Positions 1 through 11,635 of a DNA stretch of 55,268 nt are shown here, piece by piece (position 1 is the stretch's first letter; each line of letters starts with the position of its first letter). The notes below the pieces were generated by a model. The model had not been told where the DNA came from. It saw nothing but the letters and a program-made list of their open reading frames with translations, and did not search any database. Made by a program: the position numbers and the translations under genes. The DNA lies in assembly GCA_002633005.1 (NCBI GenBank), contig NMRA01000011.1, positions 1,193,513 to 1,248,780 of the forward strand. Direction: 5' to 3'. Source of the DNA: Phoronis australis (Eukaryota; Phoronida; Phoronidae).

Positions 1-834
1 ATCGCGGGAGAGCCTATGCTTAGCCATAGTTCCGTTACGAATGCGCCGTGTTCCGAATTTGACACTTGAAATTGGATTTGAGCCCCCCCCCAACACTAAA
101 ACTGCACACATTTAAATCTTTTTTCATCCGTATAATTTTAATTACTGGGATTAATTAATAAACTCAACATTTCCCTACGCTCTTACTGTTTTATTTTTTT
201 TTGCGGCAGCCAAGGGGGGAGGGGGGGTGGGCCCCCTGGGCCCCCCTAAATCCGCCTATGGTAGGCCAACAGCTTCCCGGCGATACACTGCAACTTTCAA
301 AGTCTTTGACCAAGGCGATGATCCTTGACTCGTACTGAAATTTCCGTTTTGCATGGTCCTCCATGCTTCATCGGCGTAGGGTTGGGTCGACCGGGTTCTC
401 ATTCTCATCATCGAGGAAAAACGCAACTCTCTCCTCTCCTCGATGGGCAAGAACTAAACCGCAGGCGAACCAAACTTCGGGTACTCAAGAAGCGTTCAAG
501 TGGGTTACTATCAGTCAATGGGGGATCTACTCTTGCTTTGCAGGTCGTCCTTGAAATATTGCCATTTTGCTGGGAGTTGTACACCGTAAAGTCTTCATGG
601 ATAATGTCTATGTTTCGAAGAAAGGCTTCGAAACCATAGCTCGTAAAGTGAGGTCTAAGTTTGAATTTGCGACAGTACGGCGATAATGCAAACATCAGAT
701 GCGTCAGTAGAGGATGTCGCTAGCTGGATCGAAAAGATGCAGTTCCGGAAGATAGCACAGCGTGGATTTCAGTGTCAATGCTCGTTTGCACTGAGAAAAC
801 AACACGAATTAACATCGTTTCGTATGAGAGAGTG
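1..834. other. 5' flank; no supported gene
   Basis: Low-complexity G/C runs occur at 85-92 and 210-247, the latter resembling the G-rich arm and the aaatccgcctat end of the hAT-like elements further on. Several overlapping open frames occur on both strands at 250-700 but show no recognisable domain. A short string near 686-760 is faintly SAM-domain-like and is not called. Confidence 0.4.
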
Positions 835-839
835 TACTG

Positions 840-996
840 CAGTGGCGGATGAAGAGGGGGGCCAAGAGGTCCATGGCCCCCCTAAAATTCTCCCAGATTC
901 CATTTGGCAGTTCGAGGGTGCGAATGTCTGACGGGCAAAATCCTGGCTAATACTCTGCCCTGGCCCCCCTAACTCAAAATCCTGGATCCGCCCCTG
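840..996. mobile_element. hAT-like MITE, 157 bp, with candidate TSD tactg
   Basis: The element begins CAGTGGCGGAT and ends ATCCGCCCCTG, forming imperfect terminal inverted repeats. It is flanked by tactg on both sides (835-839 and 997-1001). The interior matches, in inverted orientation, the copy at 3919-4073. Termini of the CAG-x-GGCGGATCCAGG type suggest a non-autonomous hAT element, although the flanking duplication found here is 5 bp rather than the usual 8. It encodes nothing. Confidence 0.7.
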
Positions 997-1984
997 TACT
1001 GGCTCGGAAATCTCCGTAAAAGCTTTTTGCAATAGTTAAGTAGACCTATGAGTCGTTATCAATCCATCAGATATTTCGGAACGTTGTGGTCAGTACACCA
1101 GGAATCCATTTGAAACCACGGGAACAGATCTTCGCTCGGCGTATTGCCATTTACCTCAACAGTTCATACGTCATCAATAGAATCGACATTTAAGTCGAGG
1201 TTGTCGTTCAGTGGGATACTTTCACATGACGACACATCGATCGTCACGTATCTAGCTGTACCAGGGGTTGCTTTATATTCACAGCGCGGGTGGCATAGGG
1301 GAACAGTTTGACTTCGTAAAAAGTGTCATTGGGCAATACTTACATACAATTGTTCTAACCAATTAGTATTTTAAAAGAAAATATGTGTCTATGATTATTG
1401 TAGAAATTGCTTTCATATTGTTGATTTCCTGTGAGAGACCATTACACCATCAATCAGTCCTAAATACATTGTCTATGATTCAGTGACGATTTAGTCTAAT
1501 ACATTCCAAAAGTAATTTGTGGGAAATGTTCAATGGATTTGTAATGCAATATTTTATATATTTTTGTAAGACTAATTTTAAGATATGTGTGATAAAAGAA
1601 TAATATTATAATAGAAATGCTATAATATTGTTGTTGATTTCCTGAGTAAATCACTACAGTGTGTAGTTGAAGTGACGTTAATGACAATATGTTGACTACG
1701 TTTTGAGAAAATCACAATATAGTACGTGTATTATAATTGCTGTCTCAATCTTTTTCAATGTCACATTAAACTGGAGATCATGAACTGAAGATGCACGGCA
1801 GGCCATGCCTCTACCTGCCCTTTCTCAATGAGTTACGCCTTGAACTCATGTCTCCATTTCCACGCTGGAAGTAAAAACAACGAAAATTCATCAATTTTAC
1901 TCACCTTGCCTGGCTTCGCTTCTCGCGCCGAATTTCGTTCTCGATCGCTGTCCGGGTGTTCTCAATCGCGGGTTGGCCAGGTGG

Positions 1985-2427
1985 CTGTTACGTTTGATCT
2001 TATGTCTTCCTAATACTGAATATTGAAAATAGTCCGTTCTCGCTCTAAAATTGCGTCGTAAATGCACACCTCAGCATCATTCAGTTGCACCTATATCGTA
2101 CAAGTCTGCCATATTTAATAATATTAAACCTGCGTCTGACCAAGTCTAAAGTAAAATCTGGTTTAAGATCTAATTAATATATACCTCGTTGGTGAAATGA
2201 AAACTGACTTAGACCAGGTCTAAACTGGAGTCAGGTTTTACTAGACCAATGGTCTAAAAGTTGAACCACCTTTATGAAATGCAGGTTATCTTTAAACCTG
2301 GTCTAAGTCCAGTTTAAACCAGGTTTAACTTTTAAACCACCTTTATGAAATGCAGATTATATTTAAACCTGATCTAAGTCAAATTTAAACCAAGTTTAAC
2401 TTTTAAACCACCTTTATGAAATCGGCT
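1985..2427. mobile_element. 3' fragment of the PIF/Harbinger-like element
   Basis: The stretch is similar, in direct orientation, to 4398-4751 of the larger element: it shares tccgttctcgctctaaa, the catcattcagtt block, several aaacctggtctaa motifs and the end cacctttatgaaatcggc. Internal tandem subunits of roughly 65 bp (aaaccacctttatgaaatgc...) are repeated two to three times. I do not find the matching left end upstream, so it is a fragment or a rearranged copy. Confidence 0.6.
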
Positions 2428-3268
2428 TAATGAGTTTAATAAAAGTTATACAGTGACTCCTCGTCATCTAGAGGCCATTGGTATCCGGTGCCACGTGCCG
2501 GACCAGTTGCCAAGTTGCTACTTGAAAGTCCCCCATTCTATTACACGACAGTGCAACTCAGCAGTTCGAAACGTTAATTATTCAGACAGAAGGAAACGAC
2601 ATGAAAAATCGATACTTCGTTGCATTATTCTTTTTTTACTTTTAGCAGAAGGGCACATCCTAATCCTCTACAGGTTCAGTGCATTAAAGTCGATGAACTT
2701 ATACGACTAATAATAGTACACGACAAAAGCAATCAGATCAGTAGCATACTGATTTCCCGTCATGACAGCAAATTCCGCTAAGAGCAAAAGTTGTGGTAAA
2801 TAACTTTAGGCTGGCAAATTCAACATGTAATTACAAATCACCTTACCAATTCTTCGTCATTCACGGACATCAACGAAGACAATTCATACGATGAATTCAA
2901 CTTCCGCACAGCCGCCATGACGGGGAATTCCGGGTTATTACGTCTGAATTACTTTTGGCTTGTACTGTAGTTTTTTTTTGTGAAACTGAGCGTTGTGGAC
3001 CCTTGTCAGCAGAGGTCGTGGTGTCTTCCAGGCTACTGAGAATGAAAACTGTACTGTTATTACCTCTCAAAAATTTACACACAGTGACAGAGTATTTCCA
3101 AACACGTTTTATGGAAGTTCTCATTAAGCATCATTATAGTTAAAAAATAATGGCACACAGTGGTCGGAGCACAATGTTGGAAAGAGGAACAACCAACAAA
3201 CTCACCATCTCAGTAAGACAACGTAGGTAGATATCAAGGGGAGATAACATACCCATTTGTCTATAACC
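2428..3268. other. Intergenic; nothing recognised
   Basis: No coding, RNA or repeat feature that I can support. Open frames at 2453-2710 and 2897-3143 overlap on both strands and resemble no known family. Confidence 0.4.
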
Positions 3269-3585
3269 TTACAGCCGATTTCATAAAGGTGGTTTAATAA
3301 AACCCGGTTTATGACTTAAACCTGGTCTTCCTAAACCTGGTCTAATTTTAGACCTAACTTGCACTTCACCACCATGGTTTAAAAGTCTGAAAGCCTGGTT
3401 TTGTTAGACCATGAAGCGTGTTTAGTAAAACTATGTTTAAAGTATCCAAGCCTCCCTACTGTGTTGATCCGGATTAACCCAACAAAGAAACTATTGAAGT
3501 GCTTCAATGAAACCTTGATCATGTGGGTACACAAGAGCACACAGCAGTAGAGTCAGTGCAGTCTTTTGCAAAAAAGGGCTAAAAA

Positions 3586-3683
3586 GCTTTTCTCACGAGG
3601 AAAAAGCCAATGTCATAGTCGACAACAAGAAAATTGGTGCCAAATAAAGTCAACGTAAGCAGCAGGCTTGAAGAGTTATTGAT
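3586..3683 (+). pseudogene. Remnant of Myb/SANT-like DNA-binding protein of a Harbinger element
   Basis: One frame reads SFSHEEKANVIV, DNKKIGAK, stop, SQRKQQA, stop, RVID. The pattern FS-x-EEK ... NKK ... RKQQAW (the W codon is now a stop) recalls the Myb/SANT-like domain that accompanies PIF/Harbinger transposases. Two in-frame stops and a shortened middle make it non-functional. The call leans on its position inside an element with Harbinger-type ends. Confidence 0.35.
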
Positions 3684-3918
3684 CCAGAATAAAGTCAGGA
3701 AAGAAAATTTCTTGAGTGAAAAAATTGAAAGGAAAAACGGCGAGGGACCCAGTGGCAGATCTAGGATATCATGAGGAGATATTTTTCATTTTATATTGTC
3801 TGTGTCCAACACAAGTACACATTAAAGTACTTGTTCTCGATTAACCGCAACATAGTAAATGCACACGTTTATTTCCATGTCATTTACTTTTTTGCGGCTA
3901 AAGAGGGGGGGAGGGGCA

Positions 3919-4073
3919 CAGTGGCGGATCCAGGATTTTGAGCTAGGGAGGCCAGGGCAGAATATTAGCCAGGATTTTGCCCGTCAGACATTCGCACCCC
4001 CGAACTATCAAATGGAATTTGGGAGAATTTTAGGGGGGCATGGTCCCCCTGGCTCCCTCTAAATCCGCCACTG
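3919..4073. mobile_element. hAT-like MITE nested in the Harbinger-like element
   Basis: 155 bp, CAGTGGCGGATCCAGGATTT to ATCCGCCACTG, same family as 840-996 but inverted. It carries the conserved interior agaatattagccaggatttt and the G/C-rich arm. A clean target duplication is not visible because both flanks are G-rich. Confidence 0.7.
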
Positions 4074-4240
4074 GGGTAGGACCCCTGCCCGGCAACCTTA
4101 AACCGGGATGAGATGGAACTCGGCCAGAAAAATCATTAGATGCCTTTTTAGTCATACGCGTAGCGCTTGCGACGATGATGCTCTGCTCGAACCGTCATAT
4201 TCTGAGGAATCCAAAGGATTTGCCCTTCAGTACTGGTCTA

Positions 4241-4370
4241 CGTATAGGCAGATCCAGGGTTTCAAGGGGTCGGGACCCCTTTCCCTTGATTTTAGTTATA
4301 TCAAATCTATAACTTATAAATTGTTGACCCAGGCCTTTCTTTTAAAAGTCTTTGATCCGACTCCCCCCCG
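4241..4370. mobile_element. Second small nested element, related to 4972-5129
   Basis: Begins tataggcagatccaggg and shares, in inverted orientation, the block aagggaa(a)gggg ... aacaatttgat with 4972-5129. Boundaries are approximate. Confidence 0.45.
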
Positions 4371-4971
4371 CCTTTACAAATTCTTGGTTCCCCGTGTTAC
4401 GTTTGATCTTGTGTCGTCCTAAAACTGAATAATTGAAAATAGTCCGTTCTCGCTCTAAATTTGCGTCGTAAATGTACACCACAACATCATTCAGTTTCAC
4501 TTATATCGTACAAGTCTGCCATATTAAACCTGGGTCTGGCCAAGGCTAAAGTTAAACCTGGTTTAAGATCTTAATATAGATCTAAGTAATATACACCTCG
4601 TTGGTGAAATGAAAACTGACTTGGATCAGGTCTAAACTGGAGTTAAACCAGGTTTTACTAAACCACCTTTGTGAAATGCAGATTATCTTTAAACCAGGTC
4701 TAAGTCTAGTTTAAACCAGGTTTAACTTTAAACCACCTTTATGAAATCGGCTGTTAGTGTCGCTGTGCAACAACTAACCACTAAATTGGAATCCATGCAG
4801 TCAACAGTTGGCGAGAACGGCTCGACCACGAGATGGTTCACCAAGAACTGCGAGACGTCGTGAAAGTCGACACTTCGGGCGTCCATTCAAAAATGGTTCA
4901 TCACAGAACCGTTTTAAATAGAGAAATTTACGAGTAAGGGAAAAAGCATGAAAAGCATAATGATCACATGA

Positions 4972-5129
4972 CAGAGGCGTATCAAGGATTTTTTTAAAAG
5001 GGGAAATTGGATCAAGATTTTTTTAAAAAGGGGGACCGATGTCAACAATTTGATAATATAGATTTGGTATTACTAAAATGAAAGGGAAGGGGACTCCGGA
5101 GCCCATTGACCCCCCTGGATTCGCCTATG
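4972..5129. mobile_element. hAT-like MITE, about 158 bp
   Basis: Ends are CAGAGGCGTATCAAGG on the left and CCTGGATTCGCCTATG on the right, inverted repeats with a few mismatches. No clear target duplication. The interior carries runs of A and G and the block shared with 4241-4370. Confidence 0.5.
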
Positions 5130-6113
5130 ACAAAGGTTGTGAGGAATACATAAAGCACCGAGTCAATCTTTATTATTTTGTGATTAATACGTACATTATC
5201 AATTGTTCCAAGTAGTTCATAAGCAGTAAAATACAAGTGTGCTGTAGACCTACAGTTGTATGTACGATATGGTTTACATCAACGCTGCATTTTACAACGA
5301 TCCAAAACCAGAGCGCAGTACATGTAAATACAGACTGCGAAGTTATAAATTAAGGTGTTGCCGTTACAGTACAGAGGTCAAATATGAAAAGTAATATACA
5401 ATTCATATGTGATGAGAGGATCATTTTGTGCCTCTGATGGGGAGGTAATTCTTACTAGGTAAGTTGGTACACGTCATTTCACGACTTATCATCAAGGAGT
5501 TTACTATAATAGGAGTATTCACCGGTGAGTTCTCTGTTATCGCTACTACTAGCGCCGCCAAGTAGGGAATTCATAAGCAACGGTCAAGTACGAAGCGCGG
5601 GAATAATGGGGAAGGGTGCCTTTTGCAGCGCGATAAATTGCGCAAATTAATCCACGAAAACACCAGAACTGTCATTTTTTACGTTTCCTAAGTAACTCTT
5701 AAAATATTCTGTCATGTCATTTTGCAACTTTGACCAGTTATGAGTGATGATATACTCAATGTTGATACGTTTTCGAAGTTGTGAGCTATTCTATGTAGTA
5801 GCAACTGACTTGTAACTATTGGCGATTACAGTGGGAGAGTGGGGAGTTTACCCTGTACTGGCACGTCACTAATAACAGAATATTTTAAAACTATTTGTGA
5901 GAGTGCATGAAAATGGATTACAGTGTTGTAGTAGTGATGAATTGCCTAAATTTCTCCGTCTTATTTTTGTAACATTTACTGCACAAAACAATTATTTGCC
6001 TTGTCAGTAGCCTGGCGTATTCAATAGGAAACACATGAGCAATTGTTGGCTGGAGATGAAACGAGCAGTGCCGGTGTTGGGAGCACCTTGTAATGAAAAG
6101 TTGGAAGATACTC
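5130..6113. other. Intergenic; nothing recognised
   Basis: AT-rich sequence without a gene, RNA or repeat that I can support. Confidence 0.4.
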
Positions 6114-6114
6114 A

Positions 6115-6252
6115 GGTAGAGTTCAGTAACGCTTGAACATAGCTAAAAAGCAAGACTTTGCGAGATTACGCAAGATATTGCAGTGTATTTTAAATGAGAA
6201 TACTTGATTTTGGTTAGATTTTCGCGAGGTCCTAGCGTTACTGGCTCTACCC
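6115..6252. mobile_element. MITE with GGTAGAGTTCAGTAACG ends, copy 1
   Basis: About 138 bp, starting ggtagagttcagtaacg and ending cgttactggctctaccc. The interior is the reverse complement of the copy at 7840-7974, including ttaaatgagaa and agattttcgcgaggtcct. No coding capacity. The superfamily is not clear to me. Confidence 0.6.
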
Positions 6253-7839
6253 GGATTTCAACATAGGTGACGTTGAGGGTAAAAGAATAACGATACCTTA
6301 GCGCCATCTATTAATGGGTGATCTAAAACCTCGGTGTTATTCAGAATGTAGACCTACATGTGTTGCAATGATCTCTGGTTCCTCAGGTGTTACAGAGTTA
6401 ATCCATGGATGCGTTACGTTGGAACTTCTCGCATAGAAATGTTTAAAAGAACAACTTTAACTTCTGTGAGCATCTGTGTTCAAAAGTTTGGATCGTCATG
6501 CCAAGTTTTCAGCGACGGTATCAGCTCACTTCTTACGTAATCTTTAGCGATTTCTGCGACTCGGTTGACTGCATAACATTTAGTAATTGTCTTTAGTGTG
6601 GAATAACTCCGGACTGCCTGGGAATTAACTCAGATCATGTAATATTTCTAATTTTAAGATTTCTCCCACCAGACATTTTCAGCCAGCTTTTGAGGGGGCA
6701 GCACGCTAAATAATGTTTCTACTACCAATTAAAAAACTTTCAGTCACTCTGAGTACCTTATATCACTGAGTAATTACAAGAGTTGACACTTGACAACCAA
6801 AATATGCGCATTTAGTTGAAGCTCTATGCATAAAATTAAAAGAAAACCATACTTTTGACCTATATTGTGGTAACTTTTATTGATAGTCTACAAATTTCAA
6901 GTCGTTTTGTTACAGCTTGCAGTATCCTAACCAATAACTTGAGTTTGAGTACTTAAATTAGGTGGTACGACAAAACGAGTGGACCCACGAAGGGGGGGGG
7001 GGGAAGTTCATTACTTCGGAAATTATATAGTATTTAGACAGGGGTATGAATATTATAAATGCCTACACAGTATTGAACACCAGTATCTAATCTACACCGA
7101 TTAGTCTCGTTACCAAAAGTGGTCATTTTTAATCTGAAATTTTTGCACATTTCAAGAAAAACTTTCAGGGGGTATCAAAATAGACAGAGAGGTCAGTGAG
7201 TGTAATATGGTGATTGGTGTCGTTTGAGGAGGATATGAATCCACTGGTAAAGTTTTAACCAATTCTGTGACGGGTCATGTAGAAATATATTTTTTGATTC
7301 CATAGGCTCTATCAGAGATTGTTAACCTTGGGCATTTAAACATTGTAGGAAAATGCTAAAACACGTCATTTTGGTAGTTATTATCATAACACTGGACTAA
7401 ACCTGTCGGTTTTATCCAGTGACTTCAATTATTGTTTGTGATCATGATCGATCACTAATGAAATTTCGAGTGATCGCATAAACCCAGGTCACTGACACAC
7501 ATAAGTAGCGGAAACAAGATCACTCCATAGATTTTTCAAAATGCTTTCCTGAGCATGCCCCTAATTTTAGACAAAGTATTCAGCGAACTTTCCAATTTAT
7601 TGCTAATTTAGCCTATCTGCATGTACTTCAGCGAGTTGCGCTCCTTGAATGCTGCGGTAGCAAAATGAACCGTGACGATTTTGCCAGAAGCGAGGCGATG
7701 AGGCGAATGTCTCACTTGTTGAATTTCTTTTACCTGGCGAGCGTAAATCTTCATGATATGCAAGTAAGGTGAGCTAAGTTCTTAGCTCATTGCCTTTTGT
7801 AGCCAATGAAAAGTATTATTAAACCACATGACAACAACA
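6253..7839. other. Intergenic between two inverted MITE copies
   Basis: No gene seen. A run of G occurs at about 6992-7003. Confidence 0.4.
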
Positions 7840-7974
7840 GGGTAGAGTTTAGTAAAGCTAGGACCTCATTAAAATCTAGCCAAAATGTTCTCATTTAAAA
7901 TACACGGCAATATCTCACGTAATCACTCGCAGTCTTGCGGCTCAGCGACGTTCTAACGTTACTGAACTCTATCC
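7840..7974. mobile_element. MITE with GGTAGAGTT ends, copy 2 (inverted)
   Basis: About 135 bp, gggtagagtttagtaaagct to cgttactgaactctatcc. It is the reverse-complement relative of 6115-6252. The two copies 1.6 kb apart in opposite orientation could form a long hairpin. Confidence 0.6.
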
Positions 7975-9657
7975 AGATCTCTCTCTAAGTCACGACAGCT
8001 GAGCTCCGTCTGCGGCGGCGGGCCCTAAGATGAACAGTTCATCGGCGCCTTCTACCGGTGGGTCTAAAAATGGAACGATTCTGAGCATTCACCACAAATG
8101 TCGGGCGGATCCAGGAATTTCAGTTCGGGCAGTTCAATATCCCTGAAGAGTATATGTGTGGATGCAAACTCACGGTGCAGAAAAAGCTTTCATGCAATAC
8201 GTGCACCAGAATACATTATCAACCCGGCACATGTCTTCCATTATTTTTTAAATTCTACTTTTTAACTCTGCCATCATGAATCCATATTTTAAAATAAAGC
8301 TCTTGCCCACAAGCATTACAGTAATTTTATGTACACAGAAATAATGCCCGCCCGATGTTAGCAGTCACGTGGTTGTGTTTTCTTGAAAATCACAATTTCC
8401 CGGGACGGTGACTAACTTCCACATGTGAAAAATGTTACCATACCATGAGATCAACAAATTCCACAGTCGACCCTCATTACAATGAACCTCCAGGGCTTGT
8501 CTAAAACTTTCGCTGAAGGCGAATTTTTCTGTAACCAAATCAACTTTTAGGGAAAATAAAAACCAGTAGTACTGTAAGGGTTTTAGATGACAGAAACAGA
8601 AATTTAACGTTCACACACTAACACGTACAGTAAAACTCGGACAATTCTATGACCTCGGACAAAGTTCCCGTGGGGTGGTTTTTACTACACTGTTAAGAGT
8701 CTTAGCAAGTTCACGTGAACGTGCTCGCCAACGTTCTGAGTGGTACAGTAGCAGACGCCCAGAAAGTTGAGGCCCGGTATTGGCTTTATATGGCTACTTA
8801 TTTAAAGCCTTCAACAAATTCCAATTTTCTGCCCAAAAGACTCAACAATGAGTTAGCTACGTCACTAAACTGACTATCGCTCCGTCCACTCGATCACTTG
8901 ATCCAACCTAAGACACACCAAGACGAAGACCGTAGGGTCTAAGTAAGTGTGTATGCTCTCACGAGTAGCTGAGAGCTGAGCTGTCGTCCTCAAGCGAGCT
9001 ATGACTGCTAAGCTCAAAAGCTCGATGAGAGTTACCCACACACAGCGAGCAAAATGTTCACTGACATGTTACTTGCAAACGATGGTTCCTGCGAGAGATA
9101 TTGGTTGTTGTTTGGTGATGCAATAATTAATTTTCAAAGGCAACCAAATTTAATCAGCGAAGCACTTCACATAGTTCTTATCTTCAATTTTGCAAAACAT
9201 AATTTTAATCGAAAAAACTTTTGAAATTGGACCGCAAATTAGGGAATGTGATATGTAGGAGCATTGTATCAAGGGTGTAACCTTTTGTCTTTTGTACCAT
9301 TATTGACTGCTGGGCAATTGGTTAGAGTCATCAATGAGGAAGGAGAAATTCGTTTTATGACTTCTAGCCGGTCTCTATTGATATAACCAAATGACGTTTG
9401 TCAACTGTTTTGCAGTAAGACGACTGTAGTGTCACGACAGACAAACATGACATCTTTCCCAAAATTTATGCGATTTTTCTTTGTCCATCACCAGCAACTC
9501 CTGCATTTTTTCAAAATCCTTACACCATTTTGGGTAAAAAACGATAGCCGACAGACCAAATGAGTGAGCGACATACGACTGAAAGCCCTTACACAGCCTC
9601 CTAGGCCACGAATTACTTAGCGGATGTAATCGTACTATCAAACAATTACTCGGTCAA
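7975..9657. other. Intergenic; nothing recognised
   Basis: No gene supported. A ggcggatccaggaattt end at about 8104 hints at another damaged hAT-like element, but no matching right end is clear. Confidence 0.35.
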
Positions 9658-9735
9658 TATGTTGGTTTTCATTCCCCAAAAATAGGACAATGACCTAGGC
9701 GGAGCCGACATTTTTGGAATCTGAAAACCAACATA
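9658..9735. repeat. 78-nt foldback hairpin
   Basis: The left arm 9658-9683 (tatgttggttttc...) and right arm 9710-9735 (...gaaaaccaacata) are complementary at 22 of 26 positions: 14 bp perfect, a 4-nt symmetric internal loop, then 8 bp, closed by a 26-nt loop. It could be a small foldback transposon relic or a miRNA-like precursor. Size and stem length are compatible with the latter, but nothing else supports expression. Confidence 0.6.
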
Positions 9736-9983
9736 CTGAGTTCAGTGAAAACCAATAATTGCACAATGCCTATGCAAACAAAAGAATTACGTTGCTGTAT
9801 CCTTCGAGCCGCTTTGTCACTAAAGCTCTTGCACTCTACCACAGAGCAACACTGGGCACGTGCAAGATAGCACACAGGGTCCCATTTACCTTGAAAGCCA
9901 ACACAAATGTGAATTATCTTGCTAATTGTCTGTTGAAATTATCTACAGGTACAACAGACGAAAAAAACATATTATTTGGTAAT

Positions 9984-10910
9984 ATCGGGCATCAAAAGCA
10001 ATACCATGCGACCTTTCTACTTTTGGTATCTTCTTCCACCTCCCATCCCCCCTCTTTCTCGTGAGTTGTCTTTGTCGCACTATTTTTGAGCGGACTCCTG
10101 ATGTTTGGAAATTTTGGTGAGACGACTCGTGGACAACACGGTCTCGCCACCTGGTGACCGCCCTGAGTCCATTAACTTCGTTAGCCAACACAAGCGTGTA
10201 TCACCTTACTTGTACATGATAGTAACGAGGGAGTCTGCGTATAAAGATGTCTAAGTACTGTCACTATACTTGCTTGTTGTTACTCGTTTGAGCCTCATGA
10301 ACATTACTGATATCTGGTTATTTCCACATAGATACTATATGCAGGAACTTTCTGACGAAAAACGTATGGCATTGTAACTATCGGGCACCAAAAGCAGTGC
10401 CAAGTGACCATTTCTGCTTCAATGGGAGCCATTGGACGTCATTTCTACTGATTCCTCGTAAATTATCTCATTACCGATATTTTCAAGTTTTCGTGGGCGA
10501 GGTTTCCCAGTCAACTGCACCAGTGAATTGTCATTCGCACACGTCAACCTCAGAGGAAGCATTGAAGAATTTCAAAATGCAGAAAGATACTGTTTACTTG
10601 AAAATTTGAGTAAGAATGTCGATTTGTGAATCATGGTATACGCAACTGCAATTTTCTCAACTTGCTCAATTCTCCATTAGGGGACGCCTTTGCAGTCAAT
10701 TATTTTAATGTTCTTCGTCGCATCAACCTAAGTGATATTTTCACAAAACCTATTAACGAACTACGGATTTAATACCAACTTTACAATCTAAATTTAAAAC
10801 GGTTTTGTTGAATTATTTTTGAGTGGACTCACGAAATGTCGTCAATTCAACGTCGTTCGAAGTTTCTTGGTGAGCCGACTCGCGGTCGAGCCATTCTCGC
10901 CGGCCACCAA
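9984..10910. repeat. Pairs of diverged local repeats
   Basis: The block atcgggcatcaaaagcaat near 9984 recurs as atcgggcaccaaaagcagt near 10379. The block atttttgagcggactc ... ggtgagacgactcg (10082-10170) recurs as atttttgagtggactc ... ggtgagccgactcg (10817-10910). They probably belong to one dispersed repeat family or an old local duplication. Open frames here do not look like genes. Confidence 0.4.
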
Positions 10911-11118
10911 GCGTGCAATCCGTAGGTGCCGCGAGAACCTCGTGAAAACGCAAGATCACGCAAGACTTCGTGAGATATCGCCATTTATTGGAAGCGAAGC
11001 ACGTGGAGACACTAGCTTCCTAAACGAGATTACTTCATATTTTTCTACTGATTTCCGGTAATAACACATTGAAACAACACACGAAGGAATGCACGACTGA
11101 CACGGCGTACACTCGCAC

Positions 11119-11142
11119 ATTCACACACACACACACACGCAA
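11119..11142. repeat. (CA)n microsatellite
   Basis: A short run of CA units, interrupted at both ends. Confidence 0.8.
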
Positions 11143-11635
11143 ACGCACGATCGCAAGGACAAACACGCATTTTGAGACAAGAAATCAAATTGAACACTGT
11201 CAAATAAGCGTAAAAAGACGGACATCTGCTTCTGAATTTTTCATCTTCACAGTTTCCGAAATAAAGACTTATTTCATCCAGGAGATTCTTGCGGCCCCGT
11301 TAGTTGCAACAAGTCATTTTCCAATACATCAAAAGATGTCGCTTAATCTCATACCGCACAGGTCTGTCCAGGTCAGAAACGAGTTCCATGGTAATGAGAA
11401 ATAGCATGAAAGGAGTTGTTTTGCTTATTCGTATATTTGCTCTCATGGCTGGGTCTGAAGTCGTCCAAGCTTGTTGTCCTTGGAACATGTTAGCCAGCAA
11501 ACTTTTGCTGCCAACTCCTGTCTCGAATTTCATTTCAGTGCTTATAGAAATTTTCCGATGAAACGTACTTCTTTTGCCAGGTGCGCAGCAAGGTAAAAAT
11601 TATTGGAGGAACACATCGTCTCACTAGGTCGTCTC

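Larger units (their letters stand above)
3272..4753. mobile_element. Decayed PIF/Harbinger-like DNA transposon, 1482 bp
   Basis: The ends CAGCCGATTTCATAAAGG and CCTTTATGAAATCGGCTG are perfect inverted repeats over at least 21 bp and are flanked on both sides by TTA (3269-3271 and 4754-4756). A TTA/TWA 3-bp target duplication is the hallmark of PIF/Harbinger. The interior has a broken Myb/SANT-like fragment (about 3586-3680), of the type found in the DNA-binding protein of these elements, and no transposase. At least two smaller elements have inserted into it (3919-4073 and about 4241-4370), so the insertion is old. Confidence 0.72.

Noticed and set aside
686-760. SAM-domain-like peptide (SVEDVASWIEKMQF)
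   Set aside because: The similarity covers only the first helix, the rest does not fit, there are no clear splice sites, and the frame runs into a MITE.
11300-11561. Overlapping open frames on both strands
   Set aside because: No domain recognised on either strand, no splice context, and it abuts a haplotype duplication.
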